DNA from: Bifidobacterium eulemuris
GTDB taxonomy: Bacteria > Actinomycetota > Actinomycetes > Actinomycetales > Bifidobacteriaceae
Length of the DNA: 64,000 nt
Reading direction: 5' to 3'
NCBI RefSeq assembly: GCF_014898155.1
Contig: NZ_CP062938.1
Span: 62,001 to 126,000 of the forward strand
The notes below the pieces were generated by a model that was not told where the DNA came from, made no database searches, and saw only the letters and a program-made list of their open reading frames with translations. Below, piece by piece: positions 33,105 through 42,727 of the stretch (the first letter of the stretch is position 1; every line of letters begins with the position of its first letter). A program made the position numbers and the translations under genes.

Positions 33105-33944
33105 CTAGAACGAGCTGAGATTGTCGATCCAGAACGGTTCTCGCATCTGCGGCGTGACGGTTAAGTTCTGGTCGAGCGCGTTGATGGCGAGCATCTCGTC
33201 GTCGCGCAGCGTGAAATCGAATACGTCCAGATTCTCCCTGAGGCGTTCCTCGTGCACGGTTTTGGGGATGACGGTCACGCCGCGTTGCAACAGCCAGCGC
33301 AATACGACCTGCGCCACCGTCTTTTCGTGTTCGTCGGCGATGCCCATAAGCGTGGGATTGTCGAAGATGCCGAATTTGCCCTGCGCCAGCGGCCCCCATG
33401 CCTCGGGACGGATGTTGTGCCGGCGCATCAGCTCCATCGAAGGGTGCTGCTGGTTGAACGGATGCATCTCGATCTGCATGAGCTGCGGCGTCTCGCCGCC
33501 ATGCAGCACCAGATCCTCCAAACGGTCCGGCGGGAAGTTCGAAACACCGATGGCCCGCACGAATCCTTCGTCGCGCAGCTCCCGCATGGCCCGCCACGCG
33601 CCGAAGACGTCGTTGTAGGGATGGTGGATCAGCAGCAGATCCACATAGTCCAACCGCATGACGTGCAATGATTCGAGGAGGGAGGTTCGCGCCCGGTCGT
33701 AGGTCAGATTCGCGACTTTGAGCTTCGTGGTGACGAACAGTTCGTCGCGCGGGATGCCGCTGCGTGAGATCGCGTTGCCCACGGCGGCCTCGTTGCCGTA
33801 GCTCTGCGCCGTGTCGATGAGCCGGTATCCCAATTCCAGCGCCGTGGCGACGGTGCGCTCGCATTGGTTGTGATCTCGCATCTGGAAGACCCCCAAGCCG
33901 AGGGCCGGCATGGTCACGCCGTTGTTCAATGTGATGGTTTCCAT
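33105..33944 (-). CDS. Aldo/keto reductase (AKR5-like)
   Basis: 279 residues from the ATG at 33944 with AAGGAG. Tetrad Asp44 and Tyr49 (RLIDTAQSYGNE), Lys in VTTKLKV, His in LLIHHPYND. C-terminal IPKTVHEERLRENLDVFDF. This is the 2,5-diketo-gluconate/methylglyoxal reductase type, unlike the longer AKRs nearby. A longer frame upstream overlaps the flavodoxin-AKR gene and is not real. It is downstream of that fusion gene, 73 bp away, and likely in one operon with it. Confidence 0.93.
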   Translation of the reverse strand: METITLNNGVTMPALGLGVFQMRDHNQCERTVATALELGYRLIDTAQSYGNEAAVGNAISRSGIPRDELFVTTKLKVANLTYDRARTSLLESLHVMRLDYVDLLLIHHPYNDVFGAWRAMRELRDEGFVRAIGVSNFPPDRLEDLVLHGGETPQLMQIEMHPFNQQHPSMELMRRHNIRPEAWGPLAQGKFGIFDNPTLMGIADEHEKTVAQVVLRWLLQRGVTVIPKTVHEERLRENLDVFDFTLRDDEMLAINALDQNLTVTPQMREPFWIDNLSSF

Positions 33945-34017
33945 AGTGTGCTCCTTAGGTGTGCTGTCCGTTGCGTTTTCGAAAATGATTGCGGGCATGG
34001 GGAGGTGCCCAGCGCGG

Positions 34018-35493
34018 TCAGTCGTGCCAGGCCTCCTCGTAGCGAAGACCCTCGTCGATGGCCCCGATGGAGCGCATGTCCTCGTCCGTGAGCTCGAAGT
34101 CGAAGATGTCGTGGTTCTCGGCGATATGATCGGGGTTGCTCGAGCCCGGAATGGCGATGAAACCGGTCTGCAGCTGCCAGCGGAGAATGATCTGGGCGGA
34201 GGTCTTGCCGTATTCGTCGGCCAAAGCCATGATGGTTTCGTTGTTGAAGCTTTCCGACGTGTGGCCACGGCCGCCGAACGGATACCAGCCTTCCATGGCG
34301 ATGCCATATTGGCTCACATACCGCTGCAGGGTGTCGTCCTGGTTGTAGATGTGGTGCTCGTTCTGGATCACCGCAGGTGTGATGCGCGCGAACGACAGCA
34401 CCTCGTCCACCGCTTCCTGCGTGTAATAGTTGGAGATGCCGATCGAACGCACCACACCTTCGTCCACGGCCCTTTCCATGCCGCGGTACACCTCTTCGTC
34501 GTGCGATCCGGGCTGGTGCAGCAGCAACAGGTCGATATATTCCAGATTCAGCCTGTCCAGCGACTCCTGGATTGCGCCGTCCGGGTCCGCATAGGTACCG
34601 GGCATGATCTTGGTGGTCACGAACACCTCGTCGCGGGTGACGATGCCGTCGGCGATCGCCTTGCGCACGCCCCTGCCTACACCCGCCTCGTTGCCGTAAT
34701 ACTGGGCGGTGTCCACCAGTCGGTATCCGTCCTCGAGCGTGTGGTACACGCAGTCCTCCGCCTCGTCGTCCGACAGCGTCCAGGTGCCGAGTCCCAGCAT
34801 CGGCATGGTGTATCCGCTGTTCAACGTGACATCGGCGACGGCATGTGGGCGTGCGTCGTTGTCGTCGAGCCAGTCGGACAGCAGTTCGTCGATCTGCTCG
34901 TCGGTGAACGCGTCCGGATCGCCGTTGCCAGGGAATTCGATATCCGTATACGATCCGATGGCCTCGGGGTCGCGCACGCGTTCGTTGAAATCGTCGAGGT
35001 ATCCGCTCTGGCCGGATCCCATGCTGGTGCTGAACGGAACCACGGTTTTGCCGGAGAAGTCGGTGCTTTCAAGATAGCGTTCCAGCGGAGTCGCCACATA
35101 TCCGTTCCAAATGGGGCCGCCGATGTATATGGTGTCGTATGCCTCCAAGTCGGGCAGATCGTCCACGAGTTCGGGCAGATCGCCGCTGTTCCGCTCCTGT
35201 TGGGAGACTTCGGCGGTGTCGTGGGGATCCTCCGGATAGGCGTCGACGGTTCGAATCTCATATGAGTCCGCGTCGATGATGGTGGCAAGACGCTGCGCGA
35301 TGCGCCTGGTGTTGCCGGAATACGAGTAGTAGACCACCAACGGGGTTGCGGTTGCCGATGTATCGGGCAGTGTGGCGTTGATGGTGCCGTCGGCGACGGT
35401 CGAAGAACTTTCGCCTTCGGAACCGTCCGAGCATCCAGCCATGGTGAGTCCCATGACGCATGCGAGCATGCAGGTCAATGTTTTGCGTATCAT
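34018..35493 (-). CDS. Lipoprotein with fused flavodoxin and aldo/keto reductase domains
   Basis: 491 residues from the ATG at 35493 with GGAAAGGAG. Signal peptide and lipobox TMAGC (Cys21), linker to 50, flavodoxin domain about 51-212 (VVYYSYSGNTRRIAQ, YDTIYIGGPIWNG, PFSTSMGSGQSG), then a full AKR at about 221-491 with Asp261, Tyr266, Lys295 and His326. Both halves have intact active sites, and there is no stop or frameshift between them. The fusion is unusual because an AKR needs NADPH, which is not found outside the cell. Divergent to a LysR gene; followed by a related AKR. Confidence 0.9.
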   Translation of the reverse strand: MIRKTLTCMLACVMGLTMAGCSDGSEGESSSTVADGTINATLPDTSATATPLVVYYSYSGNTRRIAQRLATIIDADSYEIRTVDAYPEDPHDTAEVSQQERNSGDLPELVDDLPDLEAYDTIYIGGPIWNGYVATPLERYLESTDFSGKTVVPFSTSMGSGQSGYLDDFNERVRDPEAIGSYTDIEFPGNGDPDAFTDEQIDELLSDWLDDNDARPHAVADVTLNSGYTMPMLGLGTWTLSDDEAEDCVYHTLEDGYRLVDTAQYYGNEAGVGRGVRKAIADGIVTRDEVFVTTKIMPGTYADPDGAIQESLDRLNLEYIDLLLLHQPGSHDEEVYRGMERAVDEGVVRSIGISNYYTQEAVDEVLSFARITPAVIQNEHHIYNQDDTLQRYVSQYGIAMEGWYPFGGRGHTSESFNNETIMALADEYGKTSAQIILRWQLQTGFIAIPGSSNPDHIAENHDIFDFELTDEDMRSIGAIDEGLRYEEAWHD

Positions 35494-35597
35494 CCGCGTC
35501 TCCTTTCCTGTGGAGTGGCTTCGTGGGGTGACGGGTTCAGTTATATGGCGGCGCGGATTCGGCAACGCCGCGCCTGTGGTCGCGATATGCTATCAGT

Positions 35598-35619
35598 GTG
35601 TGAACTGAAAGGTTCATAC
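35598..35619. promoter_or_regulatory. Palindrome between flavodoxin-AKR gene and lysR
   Basis: GTGTGAAC and GTTCATAC form a 7-of-8 inverted repeat around 35598-35619. Dyads of this kind between a lysR gene and its divergent target are usual LysR sites. Confidence 0.5.
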
Positions 35620-35645
35620 GCTGATGTGGTGTGGTGAGGTGGCGT

Positions 35646-36542
35646 ATGTACGACAAGCATCTGGACGGATTTCTGATGGCCGCCGACTGCGGAAGCTTCT
35701 CCCAGGCGGCGCAGCGGCTGTACATCTCGACCAACGCGCTGATCAAACAGATCAATCTGCTGGAATCGAGACTTGGCATCACCCTGTTCGTCCGCAGCCG
35801 GCAGGGCATCGAACTGACCGACGCCGGACGCAGCATCTACCGCGACGCCAAACGCATCATCGGCATATCCGAGCAGGCCGTGCGGGCCGCCAAAGACATC
35901 GAACGCTTGAGCGGGCGGTCCATCCGCATCGGCACATCGCAATTGCGCCCCTGCAAAACGCTGGTGGACGTCTGGTCGACGGTCAGCCGGCGGTATCAGG
36001 ACATCTCGTTGAGCGTCGTTCCCTTCAATGACGAATCCCTGCTCGCCGTGCTTGACGCGCTTGGCGAGGGAATCGACGTCATCGCCGGAATATATCCCTC
36101 GACGTTGTGGAACAATCGCTGTCAGGCGCTGCATCTCGCCGATCTGCCGCTGTGCTGCGCGATGGCCCGGAACCATCCTCTGGCCTATAAGCGCCGCCTG
36201 ACCTTCGATGATCTCGACGGGCAGACGCTGATCATGATTCGCAGGGGCGACACCAGCTATATCGACGAGCTGCGTGACGAGATCGAAACGAATCATCCCG
36301 GCATTCGCATCCACAGCGTGCCCAGTTACGGCACCGATGTGTTCAACCAGGTCGAGGCCCTGGGCGGTCTGATGGTCAGCGTCCAGATCTGGTCGGAGCT
36401 GCATCCCTCATTGGTCACGGTTCCCTGCGAATGGCGCTATACCGTGCCCTACGGCATCGTCTATCCGTTGAAACCCGCCCCCATCGTCGAACGGTTCGTC
36501 GAAGCGATGCGCACCGCCGGCCCGCTCTTCCATAACGATTGA
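35646..36542 (+). CDS. LysR-family transcriptional regulator
   Basis: 298 residues from the ATG at 35646 (MYDKHLDG) after GAGG. The winged helix (CGSFSQAAQRLYISTNALIKQINLLES) and full effector domain are present. The effector end (SELHPSLVTVPCEWRYTVPYG) matches the relic at 8807. It is divergent to the flavodoxin-AKR gene and probably controls it. The DUF3737 gene follows on the same strand with the motif ATAGGTATTTGATA between. Confidence 0.92.
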   Translation: MYDKHLDGFLMAADCGSFSQAAQRLYISTNALIKQINLLESRLGITLFVRSRQGIELTDAGRSIYRDAKRIIGISEQAVRAAKDIERLSGRSIRIGTSQLRPCKTLVDVWSTVSRRYQDISLSVVPFNDESLLAVLDALGEGIDVIAGIYPSTLWNNRCQALHLADLPLCCAMARNHPLAYKRRLTFDDLDGQTLIMIRRGDTSYIDELRDEIETNHPGIRIHSVPSYGTDVFNQVEALGGLMVSVQIWSELHPSLVTVPCEWRYTVPYGIVYPLKPAPIVERFVEAMRTAGPLFHND

Positions 36543-36561
36543 GCATGGAGGGGCATCGCGG

Positions 36562-36575
36562 ATAGGTATTTGATA
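36562..36575. promoter_or_regulatory. Shared 14-bp motif ATAGGTATTTGATA upstream of DUF3737 gene
   Basis: Identical to 2122-2135. It lies 53 bp before the DUF3737 start and 20 bp after the lysR stop. Candidate LysR operator. Confidence 0.45.
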
Positions 36576-36627
36576 TGTGCCCATGATGGTGATTGAATGC
36601 CGGTAATACGACAGGAAGGACGGCATC

Positions 36628-37629
36628 ATGGGCGTAACGGCATCAAACGCGGCCTCATTGAAGAATCTTGATTCCTCCGCGGCGGGCGACGGCGCGGCGG
36701 AATGCGCGTGTCTGGCGAAGCGACAGTTGAACGAACATGAGCACCACCGCGAGTCCGCGGATGTGTGCCAGCAGGTGCTCACCGGCGAACGCGCGATGTT
36801 CCGGGCATCGAATCAGCGCATCGTCGACTCGACGTTCGCCGACGGCGAATCGCCGCTCAAGCACGCGCGCGATCTGGAGATCATCGGCGGCATGTTCAAA
36901 TGGAAGTACCCGCTGTGGTACTGCGAGAACATCGTCGCCAAGGACTGCACCTGGTTCGAGATGGCCCGCGCCGGCGTGTGGTACACGAACAACATCACCG
37001 TGGAGAACAGCGTCATCGAGGCGCCGAAGAACTTCCGCCGCGCCGACGGCGTGCGGCTGACGAACGTGCAGTTCCCGAACGCGGCCGAAACGCTGTGGCA
37101 TTGCCGCAACGTCGTCATGAACCAGGTGAGCGCCAAAGGCGACTACTTCGCCATGAACTGCGAGAACATGACCATCGACGGGTTCACGCTGGTGGGCAAC
37201 TACTCCTTCGACGGAGCGAAGAACGTGGAGGTGCACAACGCGCGAATGCTCTCCAAAGACGCCTTCTGGAACGCCGAGAACATCACCGTCTACGACTCCT
37301 TCATCTCCGGCGAATACTTCGGCTGGAACTCGAAGAACATCACCCTGGTCAACTGCACCATCGAAAGCCTGCAGGGCATGTGCTACATCGACAATCTCGT
37401 GATGCGCGACTGCCGCCTGCTCAACACCACGCTCGCCTTCGAATACTCCACCGTGGACGTGCAGGTCGACGGCGCCATCGACAGCGTGCTCAACCCGTCG
37501 GGCGGCGTGATCCGCGCCGAAAGGATCGGCGAGCTGACCATGAACCCCAACGAGGTGGACGTGTCCGCCACCCGCATCGTCTGCGATGCCATCGAATCAC
37601 GCAGCGACACCAAGCCCGCATCGTTCTAA
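36628..37629 (+). CDS. DUF3737 family right-handed beta-helix protein
   Basis: 333 residues with AGGAAGG upstream. After about 50 polar residues the protein is a series of 20-23 residue coils rich in Asn, Cys and aromatic residues (FKWKYPLWYCENIVAKDCTW, MNCENMTIDGFTLVGNYSFD, NAENITVYDSFISGEYFGWN). This is the hallmark of the DUF3737 beta-solenoid. No signal peptide. Family function is unknown; it is often near AKRs, flavodoxins and LysR genes, as here. Confidence 0.88.
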   Translation: MGVTASNAASLKNLDSSAAGDGAAECACLAKRQLNEHEHHRESADVCQQVLTGERAMFRASNQRIVDSTFADGESPLKHARDLEIIGGMFKWKYPLWYCENIVAKDCTWFEMARAGVWYTNNITVENSVIEAPKNFRRADGVRLTNVQFPNAAETLWHCRNVVMNQVSAKGDYFAMNCENMTIDGFTLVGNYSFDGAKNVEVHNARMLSKDAFWNAENITVYDSFISGEYFGWNSKNITLVNCTIESLQGMCYIDNLVMRDCRLLNTTLAFEYSTVDVQVDGAIDSVLNPSGGVIRAERIGELTMNPNEVDVSATRIVCDAIESRSDTKPASF

Positions 37630-37636
37630 ACAATAG

Positions 37637-37863
37637 AGATCCTTGCGCCTCGCTTCGCTCCGCTCAGGATGGCGAAGGGCTTCGGCTTCGTCTGGGATGA
37701 CGGAGAGGAGATCCTTCGACTGCGGGCTGCGCCCTCCGCTCAGGATGACGAGGAGTGTCTTTCGATGTTCCAAGCGATTTGTGTGGTCTTTTCCGTCATC
37801 CCGTGCGGGGTGTGTTTTCCGTTTTTCGTCATCCCGAGCGGAGCCGAGGGATCTCTTGTGCTA
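37637..37863. repeat. Cluster of dispersed intergenic repeat copies
   Basis: Three to four inverted and direct copies: AGATCCTTGCGCCTCGCTTC, AGATCCTTCGACTGCGGGCT and ATCCCGAGCGGAGCCGAGGG. They fill the gap between DUF3737 and the C-S lyase gene. The last copy ends 12 bp before that gene's start codon and must be part of its leader. Confidence 0.7.
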
Positions 37864-37874
37864 TAGGAGAAGGT

Positions 37875-39098
37875 ATGACCTACGATTTCGACACTCTGAT
37901 CGACCGACGCGGCACCGGATCGCTTAAATGGGACGAATACAACGCCGAACTGCCCATGTGGGTGGCGGATATGGACTTCGCCACCGCGCCTGAGATCCGC
38001 GAGGCCCTGCAACGCGAACTGGACCGAGGCGTGTTCGGCTATGCGACCGAAACCGCACAATGGCGGCATGCCATCGCCAACTGGTGGGAACGCCGGCACG
38101 GATTCCGATTCGACGAGGAATGGCTGGTGTTCTCCACCGGTGTGGTGCCCGCGATCTCCAGCATCGTACGCAAACTCACCACTCCGGCCGAGAACGTGCT
38201 GGTCATGACGCCCGTCTACGACATCTTCTTCAATTCGATTCTCAACAACGGCCGCAACCCGATCGAATGCCCGCTCGTCTACGACGAGGCGACCATGCGC
38301 TACGGCATCGATTTCGTCGATCTGGAACGCAAGCTCGCCAACCCGCAGACCTCGCTGATGCTGCTGTGCAACCCGCACAATCCCATCGGCATCGTGTGGG
38401 AGAAAGACACGTTGGAGCGTATCGGCGAACTCGCGTGGAAACACCATGTCATCGTCGTCTCCGACGAGATCCACTGCGACCTGACCATGCCCGGCGTCGA
38501 ATACACGCCGTTCGCCTCCGTCAGCGCGCATTGCCGCGACAACTCGGTCACCTGCGTGGCACCGACGAAAACCTTCAACCTGGCCGGCCTGCACACGGCC
38601 GCGGTCGTCGTGCCGGATCCGACCCTGCGGCACCGCGTCTGGCGCGGCATCAACACCGACGAGGTGGGGGAGCCGGGTGCGTTCGCCATTCCCGCCGCCG
38701 TGGCCGCATTCACCCAAGGAGAGTCTTGGCTGGAGGAACTGCGCGCGTATCTGGCGGAGAACCGCCGCGTGGTCACCGACTATCTGCACGATCCCACGCA
38801 TTGGCCGGCGCTGCCTGAAGGCGCGGGCGTGCGCGTGGTGCCGGGGGAGGCCACCTACCTGCTGTGGTTGGACTGCGTGGATGTGCTGGATGCCATAGGC
38901 GGGCGGGACACCGAGGATCTGGGCGATTATCTGCAGCGCACGACAGGCCTGCTGCTCACGGCCGGCGGCCAATACCATGGCGACGGCGCGCGGTTCCTGC
39001 GGCTGAACGTCGCGTGTCCCCTCGAACGAGTGTGCGATGCGCTCGAGCGTTTCGTCCGCGGCGTCAACGCCTACGTCGCCGAGCGAAGGCAAGGCTGA
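37875..39098 (+). CDS. PLP-dependent C-S lyase, MalY/PatB type aminotransferase
   Basis: 407 residues with AGGAGAAGG. Family marks: N-terminal LKWDEYNAELPMWVADMDFA, LLCNPHNPIGIVW, VVSDEIHCDL and the PLP Lys in APTKTFNLAGLH. Such enzymes cleave cystathionine or cysteine conjugates to thiol, pyruvate and ammonia. It could free sulfur for methionine synthesis or process cysteine adducts of electrophiles made nearby (inference). Palindromic element 2 lies 66 bp downstream. Confidence 0.9.
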   Translation: MTYDFDTLIDRRGTGSLKWDEYNAELPMWVADMDFATAPEIREALQRELDRGVFGYATETAQWRHAIANWWERRHGFRFDEEWLVFSTGVVPAISSIVRKLTTPAENVLVMTPVYDIFFNSILNNGRNPIECPLVYDEATMRYGIDFVDLERKLANPQTSLMLLCNPHNPIGIVWEKDTLERIGELAWKHHVIVVSDEIHCDLTMPGVEYTPFASVSAHCRDNSVTCVAPTKTFNLAGLHTAAVVVPDPTLRHRVWRGINTDEVGEPGAFAIPAAVAAFTQGESWLEELRAYLAENRRVVTDYLHDPTHWPALPEGAGVRVVPGEATYLLWLDCVDVLDAIGGRDTEDLGDYLQRTTGLLLTAGGQYHGDGARFLRLNVACPLERVCDALERFVRGVNAYVAERRQG

Positions 39099-39164
39099 CC
39101 GGAACTGAGAAAACCAAAGCGGGTGCTAGGGAAGATTGCTGAACATTGCACTGCTTGGCATGCT

Positions 39165-39356
39165 ATCTGCGTTAGCGGTAGTGGATTTTCGGGTCTGCAA
39201 TGGTCGATCTGCGTTAGCGGTAGTGCCCTATCGGCCCTATCCCATCTAGCAAGCCTGGTATTCCGCGGCTCATACACGCTGTCGGCCTGTAAGGGCACTA
39301 CCGCTAACGCAGATCGACCTCCGCAGACTGCCATTTCCACTACCGCTAACGCAGAT
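39165..39356. repeat. 192-bp palindromic element, copy 2
   Basis: The 19-mer atctgcgttagcggtagtg is at 39165-39183 and 39207-39225 forward and at 39296-39314 and 39338-39356 reversed, all four exact. The 42-bp periods and 70-bp centre equal those of copy 1, but spacer and centre sequences differ. Both centres contain TTCCGCGGC. Pairing of the spacers is kept in spite of the divergence. Confidence 0.87.
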
Positions 39357-39399
39357 AGCTATTGATACAGGGTTGGGAAAGGCATTGTGGTTTCGCCGG

Positions 39400-39987
39400 C
39401 TATTCGGCGGCGATGGTGATGGTGCCGGAGAGATTGGTGATGGCGTCGCCGCCGGACACCACGTGGCCGAGCTCGTACAGGGCGCTGTTGGCGTTGTACG
39501 AGCCATAGAACATGACGACATCGCCCCACGGCTCGTAGTAGGCCAGCGTTCCGACCGCGACGCTCGCCAGCGGAGTGTCGGAGACGTCCAACGCGTCCGG
39601 ATAGAAGATCTTCTCATTGGTGCTGAAATTCTCGACCGCGACGGTCATCGGCAGTTGGCCGAGCAGATCAGTCGCCGCGGAACTGTCGTTCAGCTCGAAT
39701 ACGACGGTGGTTCCGTTCTCGTCTTGGACGCTGATGCGTTGGGCTGTGGTCGTGTCGTTATGCATGGTTTCGTCTTCCTCCTGGGTGGTTGTGGAATCGT
39801 CCGTTGACGTGGTGGAATCCTGCGCGGGAGATGATGAGGATGCCCCGCCACCGGTGTTCGTGTCTGACGAGCCATCCGACGTCTGCGCGGCACCGCACGC
39901 GCCGAGCAGCAGCATGGCCGCCAGCAGCGCGCCGCATACCGCCGCGGTCCGTCGTCGGGAATCGGTCGAATATTCGTCTTGTGTCAT
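39400..39987 (-). CDS. Cyclophilin-like domain lipoprotein
   Basis: 195 residues with AAGGAG before the ATG. Signal and lipobox MLLLGAC (Cys about residue 31), then a long Ser/Thr/Asp linker to about 82, then the cyclophilin-like domain (VVFELNDSSAATDLLGQLPM, FYPDALDVSDTPLASVAVGT, YYEPWGDVVMFYGSY). Paralogue of the gene at 2232. Its start overlaps the stop of the upstream AKR by 4 bp, so the two proteins are made in step. Last gene of a four-gene AKR-cupin-AKR-lipoprotein operon. Confidence 0.87.
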   Translation of the reverse strand: MTQDEYSTDSRRRTAAVCGALLAAMLLLGACGAAQTSDGSSDTNTGGGASSSSPAQDSTTSTDDSTTTQEEDETMHNDTTTAQRISVQDENGTTVVFELNDSSAATDLLGQLPMTVAVENFSTNEKIFYPDALDVSDTPLASVAVGTLAYYEPWGDVVMFYGSYNANSALYELGHVVSGGDAITNLSGTITIAAE

Positions 39988-40997
39988 GAGCGGCTCCTTG
40001 GTTTCGTCGTCGCGGTGTTTTGCGCCATAACGCCCACGAGACGGTGCGGGACGTACGGCTCTTCCAGATATGCGATCTCCTCATCCGACAGGGAAAGCTC
40101 AACGGCCTTCACCGCGGTTTCGATGTGGTGGAGTTTGGTCGCGCCGACGACGGGCGCCGTGACCTTGGTCAGCAGCCATGCCAGGGAGACCTCGGTCATC
40201 GAGACGTCGTGCTTTTGGGCGAGCCGCTCGACTCTGGCGATGATCTCGCCATCCTGTTCGGCGGTCAGATCGTATTTGGATTTGGCGTAGCTGTCCTCTT
40301 CCAAACGCTTGGAGGAATCGCCGGGCCTGCGGGCCAGACGTCCGCTCGCCAGCGCGCTGTAGGGCGTCATGGCGATGTTCTCCTGCGAGCAGAAGGGCGC
40401 CATCTCGCGTTCCTCCTCGCGGAAGATGAGATTGTAGTGGCCTTGCACGGAGACGAATCGGGGCCAGCCGTTCTGCTGGGCGATGGCGTTGGCCTGCGCC
40501 AACTGCCACGCGAAACAGTTGGAGATACCGATATAGCGCGCCTTGCCGGCCTTCACCACCGAGTCGAGCCCTTCGAGGATCTCGTTGATCGGTGTCCCGT
40601 AATCCCACATATGGCAGATGTACAGATCCACATAGTCGAGTCCGAGATTCGTCAGGCTTGCGTTGATCATGCGCTCGACATGCTGCTGTCCGGTGACGCC
40701 GTCTTGAATCTCGGCTTCGGTGCGGGGCGTGAACTTCGTGGCGACGACGACCTCGTCACGTTTGGCGAAGTCACGCAGGGCGCGTCCGAGATATTGTTCG
40801 CTGGTGCCGTTCTGGTAGGCGATCGCAGTGTCGAAGAAGTTCACGCCGAGATCCAATCCACGCTTGATGATCTCGCGGGAACGCTCCTCGTCCAACGTCC
40901 AGCTGTGCTGGCCCTGCGACGCGTTGCCGAAGCCCATGCAGCCCATGCAGATTCTGGAAACCATCAGGTCAGAATTGCCGAGTCTCACATAGTCCAT
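39984..40997 (-). CDS. Aldo/keto reductase
   Basis: 337 residues from the ATG at 40997 with AAGGAGAAG. Tetrad Asp/Tyr in NFFDTAIAYQNG, Lys in VATKFTPR, His in YICHMWDYG. C-terminal VVGATKLHHIETAVKAVELS. AKR11/YdhF-YghZ-like subgroup, distinct from the other six. The ATGA overlap with the lipoprotein gene downstream shows coupling. Confidence 0.93.
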   Translation of the reverse strand: MDYVRLGNSDLMVSRICMGCMGFGNASQGQHSWTLDEERSREIIKRGLDLGVNFFDTAIAYQNGTSEQYLGRALRDFAKRDEVVVATKFTPRTEAEIQDGVTGQQHVERMINASLTNLGLDYVDLYICHMWDYGTPINEILEGLDSVVKAGKARYIGISNCFAWQLAQANAIAQQNGWPRFVSVQGHYNLIFREEEREMAPFCSQENIAMTPYSALASGRLARRPGDSSKRLEEDSYAKSKYDLTAEQDGEIIARVERLAQKHDVSMTEVSLAWLLTKVTAPVVGATKLHHIETAVKAVELSLSDEEIAYLEEPYVPHRLVGVMAQNTATTKPRSRS

Positions 40998-41102
40998 GTT
41001 GCTCTTCTCCTTATCGGACGGTCGGTTGCGACGGTGAAACAAAGAAAGCCGCTGCTGGCGTCCGAACCGTCGCAGCGGCTTGAAGAACGGATCGCGTTCG
41101 AC

Positions 41103-41501
41103 TTATTTCAGCGTAAGATATTCGTCGTCTTCCACGGCCTCCAGCCATTCGGTCGAGACGTTCTCGCCGGGCAGCATGATCGCGATGTGCGCGAAGGCCT
41201 CGTTCGGGGCCGCGCCATGCCAGTGCTTGGTGCCGGCGGGCACGTAGACCGCTTCGCCGGGCTTGAGCTCATGCGCGTCCTCGCCGTCGAACTGGTAGTA
41301 GCCGCGTCCGCCCACCGCGATGAGGATCTGCGGGGAGCCGTGGTGGATATGCCAGTTGTTGCGGCAGCCGGGCTCGAAGGTGACGTTGTGCACGCCGATT
41401 TCGGGCGCGTCGATCAGCGGCGCGAGATAGCTCTGGCCGATGAAGTACTGCGCGAAGGCGTTGTTCGGCTCGCCGATCGGAAAGCTGCTGGGATTCTCCA
41501 T
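41103..41501 (-). CDS. Cupin-domain protein
   Basis: 132 residues. Metal-site pattern in cupin motif 1 (WHIHHGSPQILIAVGGRGYY) and motif 2 (PAGTKHWHGAAPNEAFAHIA). Small one-domain cupins of this type often occur with AKRs and carboxymuconolactone decarboxylases and may be dioxygenases, isomerases or sensors. The exact role is unknown. Operon with AKRs on both sides. Confidence 0.9.
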   Translation of the reverse strand: MENPSSFPIGEPNNAFAQYFIGQSYLAPLIDAPEIGVHNVTFEPGCRNNWHIHHGSPQILIAVGGRGYYQFDGEDAHELKPGEAVYVPAGTKHWHGAAPNEAFAHIAIMLPGENVSTEWLEAVEDDEYLTLK

Positions 41502-41555
41502 GATTATCTCCTTGATTGTTGGTTTTGGTTGGCTCGTGTGTGCGGACGGCCGAGG

Positions 41556-42584
<1,029 letters not shown>

Positions 42585-42727
42585 TTACTGCGATGTCATC
42601 ATCATTGAACACCGTGCGCGCCCATGCCGCCAATAAGCAAACGACATACGCCGCCATGCGTTTCGGCTATCGCGACGAGACTGTGCGAACGCGAGGCCAT
42701 GGCAAGTGCGAGACAGGCCTATGCGGA

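Noticed and set aside
33944..34307. Upstream extension of the AKR to 400 residues
   Set aside because: The added part is out of frame with, and antisense-like to, the fusion gene's codons; AAGGAG before 33944 sets the start.
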